A stretch of 6,465 nt of DNA from assembly GCA_021792075.1 (NCBI GenBank), contig JAJYVK010000093.1, forward strand, positions 1 to 6,465. The letters are read 5' to 3'. This document shows, piece after piece, positions 1 through 5,859 of this stretch. The stretch comes from Actinomycetes bacterium. Its GTDB lineage: Bacteria; Actinomycetota; Acidimicrobiia; Acidimicrobiales; Acidimicrobiaceae. Position numbers and translations under genes: made by a program. Numbering within the stretch: the first letter of the stretch is position 1; the number at the start of each line of letters is the position of its first letter. The notes under the pieces were generated by a model. It saw only the letters and a program-made list of their open reading frames with translations. It had not been told where the DNA came from and did no database searches.

Positions 1-64
1 TAGTGCCAGGAACTTAGCTTGCGAGAGTCAGTTTTGCTTGGATGTTGTAGTGAATTTGTCGAAT

Positions 65-70
65 TATGAT
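65..70 (+). promoter_or_regulatory. Possible -10 element upstream of the MarP-like gene
   Basis: The hexamer TATGAT matches five of six bases of the TATAAT consensus and lies 46 bases before the GTG start of the MarP-like protease. No convincing -35 box sits at 16-18 bases upstream, so this is a weak call. The first 116 bases otherwise show no gene I can support: the plus-strand frames hold only short stretches ending at stops near positions 69 and 79, which could be the tail of an upstream gene but resemble nothing I recognise. Confidence 0.25.
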
Positions 71-116
71 TGGCGCTAGTTTTTGTTACTTCTAGACACG
101 TAAAGAGACGCGATAG

Positions 117-1316
117 GTGCTTTTCCACTTGACTGCCGCCCTCGGCTTCGATCTGATTGATGTGCTGCTACTGATTGCCGTTGCCTTGGCTGCGGTACGC
201 GGGATACAGTTGGGAGCCTCGGTCCAGCTTGGCTCTTATGGAGGGTTCTGGCTGGGTCTATTTTTGGGTGCCATCGTGGCTCCAGCACTTGTCGGCCCGA
301 TACACTCCCCAGTTTGGCGTACAGTGGGCTCGCTGGTCATCCTCTTTGGAACCGCAACGATTCTTGCGGGAATCGGAAGAAGATTCGGCGTGACGTTGTG
401 GAAGTCGATAAGACGTGTGAAGCTCGCAACGGTGGACTCCATCCTTGGAGCTGCGATTGCAGTCGTCGCTACACTGCTTGGCGTTTGGGTGATTGCCGGC
501 ATAGCCGTCAATTCGCCCTTCGCCCTTTTATCGTCGCAGGTGGCGAACTCTAGGATCGTGCGTGGTCTCGACAGGCTGTTGCCTCCGGCTCCCTCCGTAT
601 TCTCCAGGGTCCAGGCGTTCATCAACTCGCAGGGTTTTCCGTCCGTCTTCGCTTCGCTTCCTCCGCAGCTGGCAGGGCCTGTCGGACTTCCCGTTACAGC
701 CCAGGTCAATCAGGTCGTAAAGCAAACATCTGCCTCGGTGATCAAGATCGAGGGAGTGGGCTGCGGGCAGATACAGGAGGGATCGGGATTTCTCGTCGCC
801 CCCGGGGTCGTGGTCACTAACGCCCATGTAGTTGCCGGAATTCCTCATCCGTATATCCTTGACAGCCAGGGTCAGCATCCAGCTACCACGGTATTCTTTG
901 ATCCACAGCTGGATATCGCGATCTTGCGAGCGCAGGGTCTGACGGAGCCGGTGCTTCCGGTTTCGACCACCACATACTACAGAGATACGCAGGCGGTTGT
1001 GCTCGGATATCCGGGTGGCGGTCCGCTTACCTATGGCCCCGCGGGCATCATGGCAACATTCAATGCCACCGGTCGAGATATCTACGGTCAGGGACTGACA
1101 ACACGACTTGTCTACGAGATCGATGCGATAGTAAGGCCCGGCAACTCTGGCGGTCCTCTCGTTGACATGAATGGACAGGTGATTGGCATCGTCTTCTCAA
1201 GATCCACGACAAATCCCGACGTAGGTTTCGCGCTGGCAAGTCCCGGCGTCGACCAGGAGATCGTTGCCCACGAAAGCGCTACTAGCGGCGTTTCGAGTGG
1301 GGCCTGCATCTCATAA
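117..1316 (+). CDS. marP: MarP-like membrane-anchored trypsin-type serine protease (CvpA domain plus protease)
   Basis: This 399-residue protein has the two-part layout of Mycobacterium tuberculosis MarP (Rv3671c). An N-terminal CvpA/colicin V production-like membrane domain has four hydrophobic helices at about residues 12-28, 44-62, 68-88 and 107-131. An extracytoplasmic trypsin-like protease domain spans about 200-399. The catalytic triad is visible: His237 in TNAHVVAG, Asp266 in FDPQLDIAIL and Ser344 in RPGNSGGP. These positions nearly equal those of the mycobacterial enzyme. Cys216 and Cys397 match the pair that forms a disulfide near the active site in MarP. In mycobacteria MarP supports survival at acid pH and under oxidative stress by acting on cell-wall hydrolases; that role is inferred here. 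The GTG start at 117 is chosen because the first helix follows directly; only a weak purine stretch (AAAGAG, 102-107) precedes it. It is probably cotranscribed with the metallohydrolase gene that starts 11 bases after its TAA stop. Confidence 0.9.
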   Translation: MLFHLTAALGFDLIDVLLLIAVALAAVRGIQLGASVQLGSYGGFWLGLFLGAIVAPALVGPIHSPVWRTVGSLVILFGTATILAGIGRRFGVTLWKSIRRVKLATVDSILGAAIAVVATLLGVWVIAGIAVNSPFALLSSQVANSRIVRGLDRLLPPAPSVFSRVQAFINSQGFPSVFASLPPQLAGPVGLPVTAQVNQVVKQTSASVIKIEGVGCGQIQEGSGFLVAPGVVVTNAHVVAGIPHPYILDSQGQHPATTVFFDPQLDIAILRAQGLTEPVLPVSTTTYYRDTQAVVLGYPGGGPLTYGPAGIMATFNATGRDIYGQGLTTRLVYEIDAIVRPGNSGGPLVDMNGQVIGIVFSRSTTNPDVGFALASPGVDQEIVAHESATSGVSSGACIS

Positions 1317-1327
1317 GCTGTCGGTAC

Positions 1328-2092
1328 ATGAGGAGCTCTCTTAGAGGTTGGAATTCCCGCAAGGCGGCCAAGTCGAGCAAGGCTTCGCGAAAGGTGTCGT
1401 CAGCCTCGGGTGAGATCACCGTCAAGGGTATTCGAGTAGAGCTTTTGCGCAAGGAGATCAAAAATGTGCACCTCCGTGTCTACCCGCCGGATGGTCGTGT
1501 GCGGGTTTCCGTGCCGGCGCGGCTTCCGCTCGATTCGGTCGTCGGCCTGATCGAAGAGCGTTTCGAATGGATCCAGGCACAGCAGCTACGAGTCTGCACC
1601 GTTGCCACACCTGCCAGATTCGTTGACGGTGAGATTCACTTATTTGGAGGACGAGCCTACAATCTGAGCGTCATCGACACCCTGGCCAAAGAAAGAGTGG
1701 TTCTTGTTTCCCCGAATATTTTGCAGCTCCATTCCGGGATCGGTTCGACTGCTGAGGATAGGCGCAAGCTTCTGGAGGGTTGGTACAGGACGCAGTTGCG
1801 ATCACGAGCCGAACCTTTTTTTGAGAAGTGGGAGAAGATACTTGGCGTAGAGGCCGCTGAGTGGAGAGTTCGAAAGATGTCCACCCGGTGGGGAAGCTGC
1901 AACGTCAAGGCCAAAAGAATCTGGCTCAGCCTGGAACTGGCAAAGAAGTCGGACGATTGTCTCGAGTACGTAGTCGTTCATGAGCTAGTCCACTTGCTTG
2001 AGCCAGGCCACGGTCCTCGCTTTGTGGCTCACATGGACGGGGCCATCTCAAACTGGAGGTACCTAAGAAAGAAGTTGAACTTGTCGCTTTAG
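1328..2092 (+). CDS. YgjP-like (DUF45/SprT-like) zinc metallohydrolase
   Basis: The 254-residue protein carries the HEXXH zinc motif with a third histidine five residues on: His218-Glu219, His222 and His228 in HELVHLLEPGHGPRF. About 30 residues upstream lies the family hallmark MSTRWGSC followed by an IWLSLEL strand (about 184-204). This is the YgjP-like/DUF45 (M48-related) fold. Family members are annotated as metal-dependent hydrolases or peptidases, and E. coli YgjP has been reported to be a UTP pyrophosphatase, so the substrate here is open. The protein is soluble with no signal peptide. Residues 1-28 are rich in Ser, Lys and Arg and outside the conserved domain. The ATG at 1328 lacks a clear ribosome binding site, so it may be translated by coupling from the MarP-like gene 11 bases upstream, or the true start may be a later codon such as GTG at 1394. 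Confidence 0.85.
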   Translation: MRSSLRGWNSRKAAKSSKASRKVSSASGEITVKGIRVELLRKEIKNVHLRVYPPDGRVRVSVPARLPLDSVVGLIEERFEWIQAQQLRVCTVATPARFVDGEIHLFGGRAYNLSVIDTLAKERVVLVSPNILQLHSGIGSTAEDRRKLLEGWYRTQLRSRAEPFFEKWEKILGVEAAEWRVRKMSTRWGSCNVKAKRIWLSLELAKKSDDCLEYVVVHELVHLLEPGHGPRFVAHMDGAISNWRYLRKKLNLSL

Positions 2093-2156
2093 CTGTCTTG
2101 GGGCCAGCTCAGACGGTGTGTCGTCGGAATACTGCTTTGCTCTGCATCCGTTTGCC

Positions 2157-2187
2157 CTGACATATAGCTGAGGATCTGCCTTTAGGC
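2157..2187 (+). promoter_or_regulatory. Possible promoter of the ABC-F gene
   Basis: CTGACA at 2157-2162 matches five of six bases of the -35 consensus TTGACA. It is followed after 19 bases by TAGGCT (2182-2187), a TANNNT-type -10 as is common in actinobacteria. Transcription would start within a few bases of the GTG at 2198, which has no visible ribosome binding site, giving a very short leader or none. The spacer is longer than ideal, so this is tentative. Confidence 0.3.
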
Positions 2188-2197
2188 TGTACTAGTT

Positions 2198-3802
2198 GTG
2201 CTTACCGCAGAAAACCTTACAGTGGAGGTCGGAGGAAAGCTGATCCTTGAGAGGGTTAGCTTTAGAGTCACGCCCGGGGAAAAGGTCGGCATTGTAGGCC
2301 GCAATGGCGCGGGAAAGACATCGATGTTGAAGGTGCTTTCTGGCGACGCTCCCCCATCCGCTGGCAGGGTGGCTATAAAGGGTGCACTCGGCTACCTAAA
2401 TCAAGAGCCAAAGGCTGATGAATCTATGGCCGGTCAGAGGGTGTTGGATCGCGTGATATCCGGTCGCTCGCTCGACAGCCTTGCTGAAGAACTCGAGAAG
2501 GCGAGATTGGCGATGGAACTTGATCCGAGCGAAGCCAACGTTTTTAAGTTCACCCGCCGCGAGGAGATATTCGCTGCGAAAGGTGGCTACCAGGCTGAAT
2601 CGGAGGCTAAGAAGATCCTTGTTGGCTTGGGCATCGCAGAGAGCCGCTTTTCTCTCAGCCTCTCCCACCTCTCTGGCGGGGAACGAAGAAGAGTTGAGCT
2701 TGCCAAGATCCTCTTTGCGGGTAGTGATGTCCTTTTGCTTGACGAGCCGACGAACCATCTCGATCTTGATGCAAAGAACTGGCTCACCTCGTTCATGCGC
2801 ACCTATAGAGGGGCAATGATGGTTATCAGCCACGATCTCGATCTGCTAGACGAGGCTATCACCAGGATATTCCACCTCGAGAGGGGTGACCAAGATGGTC
2901 AGCTGGTTGAGTACAAGGGGACATTCTCTCAGTACAAGAAGGCCAGGGCGGAAGATGAGGAAAGCGCCAGGAGACGCAATAGCCGACTTCAGGGCGAGAT
3001 AAAAAGGCTCGCGGCTCAGGCCGATTCGATGAGGCACTCTACCGCGAAGAGGGCGAGAGTAGCCCAGTCGCTCGACAAGAGGGTGGAGAGGCTTGCAAAT
3101 CAAGTGGACGAGGTGGCCGGGCGGTCTAGAGCAAAGGTTGCCGCCAAGATGATCGCACCGCCTCCTAGCGGCCGGGACGTGTTGTCTGTATCCGGCCTGT
3201 GCAAAGGGTTTGGTCAGGGGAGTGTTTTCGAGGATGTCTCATTCGACGTGTCTCGTTCTGAGCGACTTCTTATAGTCGGGCTGAATGGTGCTGGCAAGAC
3301 CACACTGCTCAGGCTGGTCACTGGCGAGCTGCAGCCGGATATAGGCCGAGTCAGGTTCGGCAGGGATGTCAGTGTCGGGTACTACGCCCAAGAGCATGAG
3401 AATCTGAACCCGGATGACACCCCCGTCAATCAGATGAACCAGGCGTTAGGCGGCACCATCACCGAGACTAGGGGTCTCCTTGCCTCTTTTGGTCTTTCCG
3501 GAGACGTGATCTTTCAGCCTACCGGGACTTTGTCAGGAGGAGAGAAGACCAAACTCTCGCTGTCTCTCCTTGTTGCTGGACGGCACAACCTTCTTCTCCT
3601 CGATGAGCCGACCAACAACCTTGACCCCGAGTCGAGAGTCGCTGTTGGCAACTCCCTTGCGTCTTGGACCGGGACCATGTTGGTTGTGACACATGATGAA
3701 GCCTTTGCGGAGGCGATCAGGCCCGACAAGGTTCTCATACTTCCAGACGGGCTTGTCGATTACTACGATGACAACTACTTAGAGCTCGTAGCGATGGCGT
3801 AG
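2198..3802 (+). CDS. ABC-F family ATPase (two ATP-binding cassettes, ribosome-associated type)
   Basis: This 534-residue soluble protein has two ABC domains and no membrane segment, the mark of ABC-F translation factors, which bind the ribosomal E site, rather than transporters. Domain 1 has Walker A GRNGAGKT (34-41), signature LSGGE (158-162), Walker B ending LLLDEP (Asp182, Glu183) and the switch His212. Domain 2 has Walker A GLNGAGKT (361-368), LSGGE (445-449), Walker B LLLLDEP (Asp469, Glu470) and His499. Between them a charged helical linker (about 240-325, rich in Arg, Lys, Glu and Ala) corresponds to the P-site tRNA interaction motif. Both catalytic glutamates are present, so both sites should hydrolyse ATP. 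From memory the closest resemblance is to the actinobacterial Rv1473-like branch (GYLNQEPK, GGYQAESEA, PDGLVDYYDDNY) rather than to EttA. Antibiotic protection cannot be claimed from sequence. The start is GTG without a Shine-Dalgarno sequence. Confidence 0.92.
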   Translation: MLTAENLTVEVGGKLILERVSFRVTPGEKVGIVGRNGAGKTSMLKVLSGDAPPSAGRVAIKGALGYLNQEPKADESMAGQRVLDRVISGRSLDSLAEELEKARLAMELDPSEANVFKFTRREEIFAAKGGYQAESEAKKILVGLGIAESRFSLSLSHLSGGERRRVELAKILFAGSDVLLLDEPTNHLDLDAKNWLTSFMRTYRGAMMVISHDLDLLDEAITRIFHLERGDQDGQLVEYKGTFSQYKKARAEDEESARRRNSRLQGEIKRLAAQADSMRHSTAKRARVAQSLDKRVERLANQVDEVAGRSRAKVAAKMIAPPPSGRDVLSVSGLCKGFGQGSVFEDVSFDVSRSERLLIVGLNGAGKTTLLRLVTGELQPDIGRVRFGRDVSVGYYAQEHENLNPDDTPVNQMNQALGGTITETRGLLASFGLSGDVIFQPTGTLSGGEKTKLSLSLLVAGRHNLLLLDEPTNNLDPESRVAVGNSLASWTGTMLVVTHDEAFAEAIRPDKVLILPDGLVDYYDDNYLELVAMA

Positions 3803-3839
3803 GGCGCCGATTGCTCCCGCGGGTAAACTTATCTCTAGT

Positions 3840-3843
3840 AAGG
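3840..3843 (+). promoter_or_regulatory. Ribosome binding site of the MBL-fold gene
   Basis: AAGG, within TAAGG, lies seven bases before the GTG start at 3851. It is one of the few recognisable Shine-Dalgarno sequences in this window and supports this start codon. Confidence 0.5.
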
Positions 3844-3850
3844 TTGTGTT

Positions 3851-4777
3851 GTGGCTAAAGAAATTGTTGATGGAATCATAGAGATCGATACGCTACTGGG
3901 CGGTTGGGAGCATCTGACTGCAGGGTATGTGATCACGGGGGACGCGCCGGTTCTGATTGAAACTGGTTCGCAGAGTTCTCTGAGCTCTCTCTTGGATGGC
4001 CTGTCCTCCATTGGACTGGGCCCTAATGATCTTGCCGGTGTTGCTGTAACTCACATTCACCTTGATCATGCTGGAGCTGTCGGCGATGTAGCGAAGGCGT
4101 TTCCGAACGCGACGGTCTATGTTCATCCAAATGGAGCGCGCCATCTTGCAGATCCCTCCAGGCTTGTCAACTCTGCAGCTATGGTTTACGGAGAACTTCT
4201 AGACGAACTCTACGGGAGGCTGGAGCCGACGGAAGCTTCGAGGATCAAAATTCTTGAGGATCACGAACGCATTGCCGTTTCCTCTAACAGATATCTGGAG
4301 GCGCTAGATTCGCCGGGCCATGCCAAACACCACCTTGGATTTTTCGACTCCGCGACCGGTGTGATCTTTTCGGGAGACGCGATTGGAGTGCTGATACCTG
4401 AGTTAGGCGTTCTGAGGCCAGCGACACCGCCACCCGATTTCGATCTCGATCTCGTCGTTTCTTCGATGGACAAATTCGCCGACTACAACCCGGTCGCTAT
4501 CGCGATGGCCCACTACGGCCTATTTACGAATCCTGAGGAGCTCCTGGCAAAAGGGAAGGACGTGGTCACCAGCTGGGCACACGTCGCGGAGAGGGCATTC
4601 AACGAGGACAAAGATATCGAACAGGCTTTGGAGGAGGCGTTCAGATCGGAGACCGATGGGCTTGACCAGACCTTGGTCGATCGTTTCGACACTCTCAACG
4701 GGATGCACTCGAATGCAAATGGGTTGAAAAGATGGCTCGAAATCCGAAGGCAGCACGAAGGTCATTCACACTCCTGA
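3851..4777 (+). CDS. Metallo-beta-lactamase-fold metal-dependent hydrolase
   Basis: The 308-residue protein has the full metal-ligand set of the metallo-beta-lactamase fold: the HxHxDH motif THIHLDHAG (His68, His70, Asp72, His73), His157 in DSPGHAKHH, Asp176 in IFSGDAIG and His221 in AMAHYG. Two metal ions should be bound and the enzyme should be active as a hydrolase. The layout resembles the glyoxalase II-like/MBL hydrolases, with a C-terminal helical part from about residue 225 that probably shapes the substrate pocket. It has no signal peptide, so it is cytoplasmic. The tail ends HEGHSHS, a short histidine-rich stretch. The substrate is unknown; thioester, lactone or phosphodiester hydrolysis are all possible in this superfamily. 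The gene starts 48 bases after the ABC-F gene, so cotranscription is possible, and it converges on the tRNA-Ser(UGA)/tadA unit. Confidence 0.88.
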   Translation: MAKEIVDGIIEIDTLLGGWEHLTAGYVITGDAPVLIETGSQSSLSSLLDGLSSIGLGPNDLAGVAVTHIHLDHAGAVGDVAKAFPNATVYVHPNGARHLADPSRLVNSAAMVYGELLDELYGRLEPTEASRIKILEDHERIAVSSNRYLEALDSPGHAKHHLGFFDSATGVIFSGDAIGVLIPELGVLRPATPPPDFDLDLVVSSMDKFADYNPVAIAMAHYGLFTNPEELLAKGKDVVTSWAHVAERAFNEDKDIEQALEEAFRSETDGLDQTLVDRFDTLNGMHSNANGLKRWLEIRRQHEGHSHS

Positions 4778-4798
4778 GCTGAGGATCTGCATCCGTAA

Positions 4799-4827
4799 GG
4801 CCGTGAAGCGCAGGGTGCCCCACGGCC
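4799..4827. terminator. Hairpin between the MBL gene and tRNA-Ser(UGA), possible bidirectional terminator
   Basis: GGCCGTG (4799-4805) and CACGGCC (4821-4827) form a perfect 7-base-pair stem around a 15-base loop. It lies between two converging units: the MBL gene ends at 4777 on the plus strand and tRNA-Ser(UGA) ends at 4833 on the minus strand. Neither side has a run of T after the stem, as is common for high-GC actinobacterial terminators, so termination is inferred from position and symmetry. Confidence 0.45.
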
Positions 4828-4832
4828 CTAGT

Positions 4833-4920
4833 TGGCGGAGGGAGTGGGATTTGAACCCACGGTGCCTTGCGACACGACGGTTTTCAAGACCGTTCGATTC
4901 GTCCGCTCTCGCATCCCTCC
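4833..4920 (-). tRNA. tRNA-Ser (anticodon UGA), CCA end encoded
   Basis: Read on the minus strand, this is a class II tRNA. The acceptor stem GGAGGGA (4920-4914) pairs perfectly with TCCCTCC (4843-4837). The D stem is CGA/TCG, the anticodon arm ACGGT-CTTGAAA-ACCGT has anticodon TGA, a long variable arm follows, and the T arm is GTGGG-TTCAAAT-CCCAC. The discriminator is G (4836), as expected for serine, and CCA is encoded at 4835-4833. It reads UCA and other UCN codons. Its 5' end is only 10 bases after the tadA stop codon on the same strand, so it is likely part of the tadA transcript and released by RNase P and 3' processing. Confidence 0.96.
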
Positions 4921-4930
4921 GGCGCACATG

Positions 4931-5410
4931 CTAGTTGCTGCGAAGCCGTTGAAAGAACTCTGACAGCATCCTGCTAGAAATTTCTTCCAATACGCCTCCG
5001 ACGATTTCCACTTCGTGGTTGAGCCGTGGGTCGCATCCTACGTTGTAGAGTGAGCCCAGGGCGCCGGACTTGGGGTCGTACGGACCAAAGACGACGCGGT
5101 CGATTCGAGAGTTTAAAATCGCCCCGCTACACATCAGGCAGGGCTCCAGGGTCACGTATAGGGTGCAGCTGCTGAGTCGCCAGCTTTGAAGTTCTGCTGC
5201 GGCGCGACGAATTGCAATCATCTCCGCATGGTCCGTGGGGTCGTGAGAGGTTTCTCTTTCGTTGTGGCCCCAGGCGATTATACGTTTGTCCCGTACGCAT
5301 ACTGCGCCAATTGGAACATCGCCCTTGGCAGCAGCTAGCTCTGCTTCGTACAGCGCTTGGCGCATGAAGAACTCATCTTCAACTAAGGAGTACGCCGTCC
5401 CGTCGTTCAC
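4931..5410 (-). CDS. tadA: tRNA-specific adenosine deaminase TadA
   Basis: This 159-residue zinc-dependent deaminase converts adenosine 34 of tRNA-Arg(ACG) to inosine in the cytoplasm, allowing one tRNA to read CGU, CGC and CGA. The zinc motif is HAE (His61, catalytic Glu63) with PCLMC (Cys91, Cys94). The TadA-typical DPKSGALGSL (112-121) and the VPIGAVCV strand (32-39) also fit. Length is normal for the bacterial enzyme. The GTG start at 5410 is chosen because GGGAG lies about five bases upstream and the N-terminus EDEFFMRQALYEA follows at the usual distance; an ATG four bases upstream (5414) is in another frame. The gene sits between two serine tRNA genes on the same strand. A cytosine/guanine deaminase is unlikely given the TadA-specific C-terminal half. 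Confidence 0.95.
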   Translation of the reverse strand: MNDGTAYSLVEDEFFMRQALYEAELAAAKGDVPIGAVCVRDKRIIAWGHNERETSHDPTDHAEMIAIRRAAAELQSWRLSSCTLYVTLEPCLMCSGAILNSRIDRVVFGPYDPKSGALGSLYNVGCDPRLNHEVEIVGGVLEEISSRMLSEFFQRLRSN

Positions 5411-5457
5411 TCATGCTCCCTGGCTTTTAATAGACCGCAAAGGTCCAGGCTGGCTAT

Positions 5458-5491
5458 GGCTACCTGGGGCGTCGTTGGCGCCCAGGTAGCC
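5458..5491 (-). terminator. Strong hairpin downstream of tRNA-Ser(GGA), probable intrinsic terminator
   Basis: GGCTACCTGGG (5458-5468) and CCCAGGTAGCC (5481-5491) are exact inverted repeats of 11 base pairs. With one bulged G the stem extends inward to about 13-14 pairs, leaving a five-base loop. It begins 12 bases after the 3' end of tRNA-Ser(GGA) on the minus strand and lies 48 bases before the tadA start. No T run follows, so it would be a GC-rich terminator without a U-tract; a processing or attenuating hairpin is the alternative. Confidence 0.65.
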
Positions 5492-5502
5492 TCGTGCCGC
5501 CG

Positions 5503-5587
5503 CGGAGGGGGTGGGATTCGAACCCACGGTGAGTTTCCCCACACGCGATTTCCAGTCGCGCCGATTCGGCCGCTCTCGCACCTCTCC
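5503..5587 (-). tRNA. tRNA-Ser (anticodon GGA), no encoded CCA
   Basis: This minus-strand class II tRNA has D stem CGA/TCG, anticodon arm CGCGA-CTGGAAA-TCGCG with anticodon GGA (reads UCC and UCU), a long variable arm, and T arm GTGGG-TTCGAAT-CCCAC. The discriminator is G at 5503. The acceptor halves GGAGAGG (5587-5581) and CCCCTCC (5510-5504) pair except for an A-C opposition at the fifth pair. CCA is not encoded (CGG-type sequence follows), so a nucleotidyltransferase must add it, unlike the neighbouring tRNA-Ser(UGA). The D-arm sequence is nearly shared with that tRNA, as expected for seryl-tRNA synthetase substrates. Confidence 0.94.
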
Positions 5588-5620
5588 TTGTGTCAACACG
5601 CTATTCTAGGTAGTTGACAG
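5588..5620. promoter_or_regulatory. Divergent promoter gap between tRNA-Ser(GGA) and ffs
   Basis: Only 33 bases separate the two divergent stable RNA genes. Within them TATTCT (5602-5607, plus strand) and TAGAAT (5608-5603, minus strand, five of six matches to TATAAT) are overlapping -10 candidates facing opposite ways. Either would start transcription a few bases before its RNA. No good -35 boxes are seen at the proper spacing; they would have to fall inside the opposite gene. Confidence 0.4.
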
Positions 5621-5746
5621 GTCGTTTCGTGCGGTGGCTGGGCCCTGCGCGGCCTGGCTCCGTGAACCGAGTCAGGGTCGGAAGGCAGCAGCTCTCAGCG
5701 GATCACCAGGGGTGCCGCAGTAAGTCTGGCCATCGCACGAAGCGAC
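5621..5746 (+). ncRNA. ffs: Signal recognition particle RNA, small bacterial type (4.5S)
   Basis: The SRP RNA pairs with Ffh to target nascent membrane and exported proteins to the FtsY receptor. The diagnostic helix 8 is present: GTCAGG then a GTC/GGC stem capped by a GGAA tetraloop (5680-5683), followed by the AGCAGC side of the asymmetric loop to which the Ffh M domain binds. The ends close with GTCGTTTCGTGCG (5621-5633) against CGCACGAAGCGAC (5734-5746), 13 pairs with one G-U wobble, and pairing continues inward through GTGGC/GCCAT. A core of about 100 bases (5633-5731) is what a standard family model would likely report; I include the terminal helix because its pairing implies that it is transcribed. 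It lies upstream of dnaX on the same strand, an arrangement seen in many bacteria. Confidence 0.92.
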
Positions 5747-5847
5747 TAGAGACTATATGCACCGGATTTGTCCATTCGTATTTATTTTTGAGGTTGGGAA
5801 CTTTGCGCGAAATCACAAGTTTCGACTCCTTCGTTCCTATGGCGTTG

Positions 5848-5853
5848 TAGTCT
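5848..5853 (+). promoter_or_regulatory. Possible -10 element for a leaderless dnaX transcript
   Basis: TAGTCT fits the TANNNT form of actinobacterial -10 boxes and ends six bases before the dnaX GTG, the spacing expected if transcription began at the start codon itself. No Shine-Dalgarno sequence is seen. The 113 bases between ffs and dnaX also contain a T-rich stretch (5778-5790) but no gene. Confidence 0.3.
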
Positions 5854-5859
5854 CCAATT

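Noticed and set aside
236..709. Minus-strand open frame of 157 codons opposite the MarP-like gene
   Set aside because: It lies wholly antisense to a gene with a clear catalytic triad, has low-complexity composition typical of a shadow frame, and matches no family I recognise.
2396..2833. Minus-strand open frame of 145 codons opposite the ABC-F gene
   Set aside because: It overlaps the well-conserved first ATPase domain, and its sequence shows no domain or start signal of its own.
5433..5445. Small inverted repeat GACC-GCAAA-GGTC in the tadA leader, possible operator
   Set aside because: A 4-base-pair stem is expected often by chance and nothing links it to a known regulator.
5614..5619. Perfect TTGACA, a consensus -35 box, just before ffs
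   Set aside because: The -10 position 17 bases downstream falls inside the SRP RNA and reads GC-rich without a TANNNT box, so transcription would start within the RNA. It is more likely chance or part of the leader.
5747..5790. T-rich stretch at 5778-5790 as an intrinsic terminator for ffs
   Set aside because: No stable stem precedes the T-rich run; the SRP terminal helix ends more than 30 bases earlier.
5614..5850. Plus-strand open frame of 78 codons over the ffs region
   Set aside because: It covers the SRP RNA gene, whose structure explains the sequence; the frame has no ribosome binding site and no recognisable protein features.
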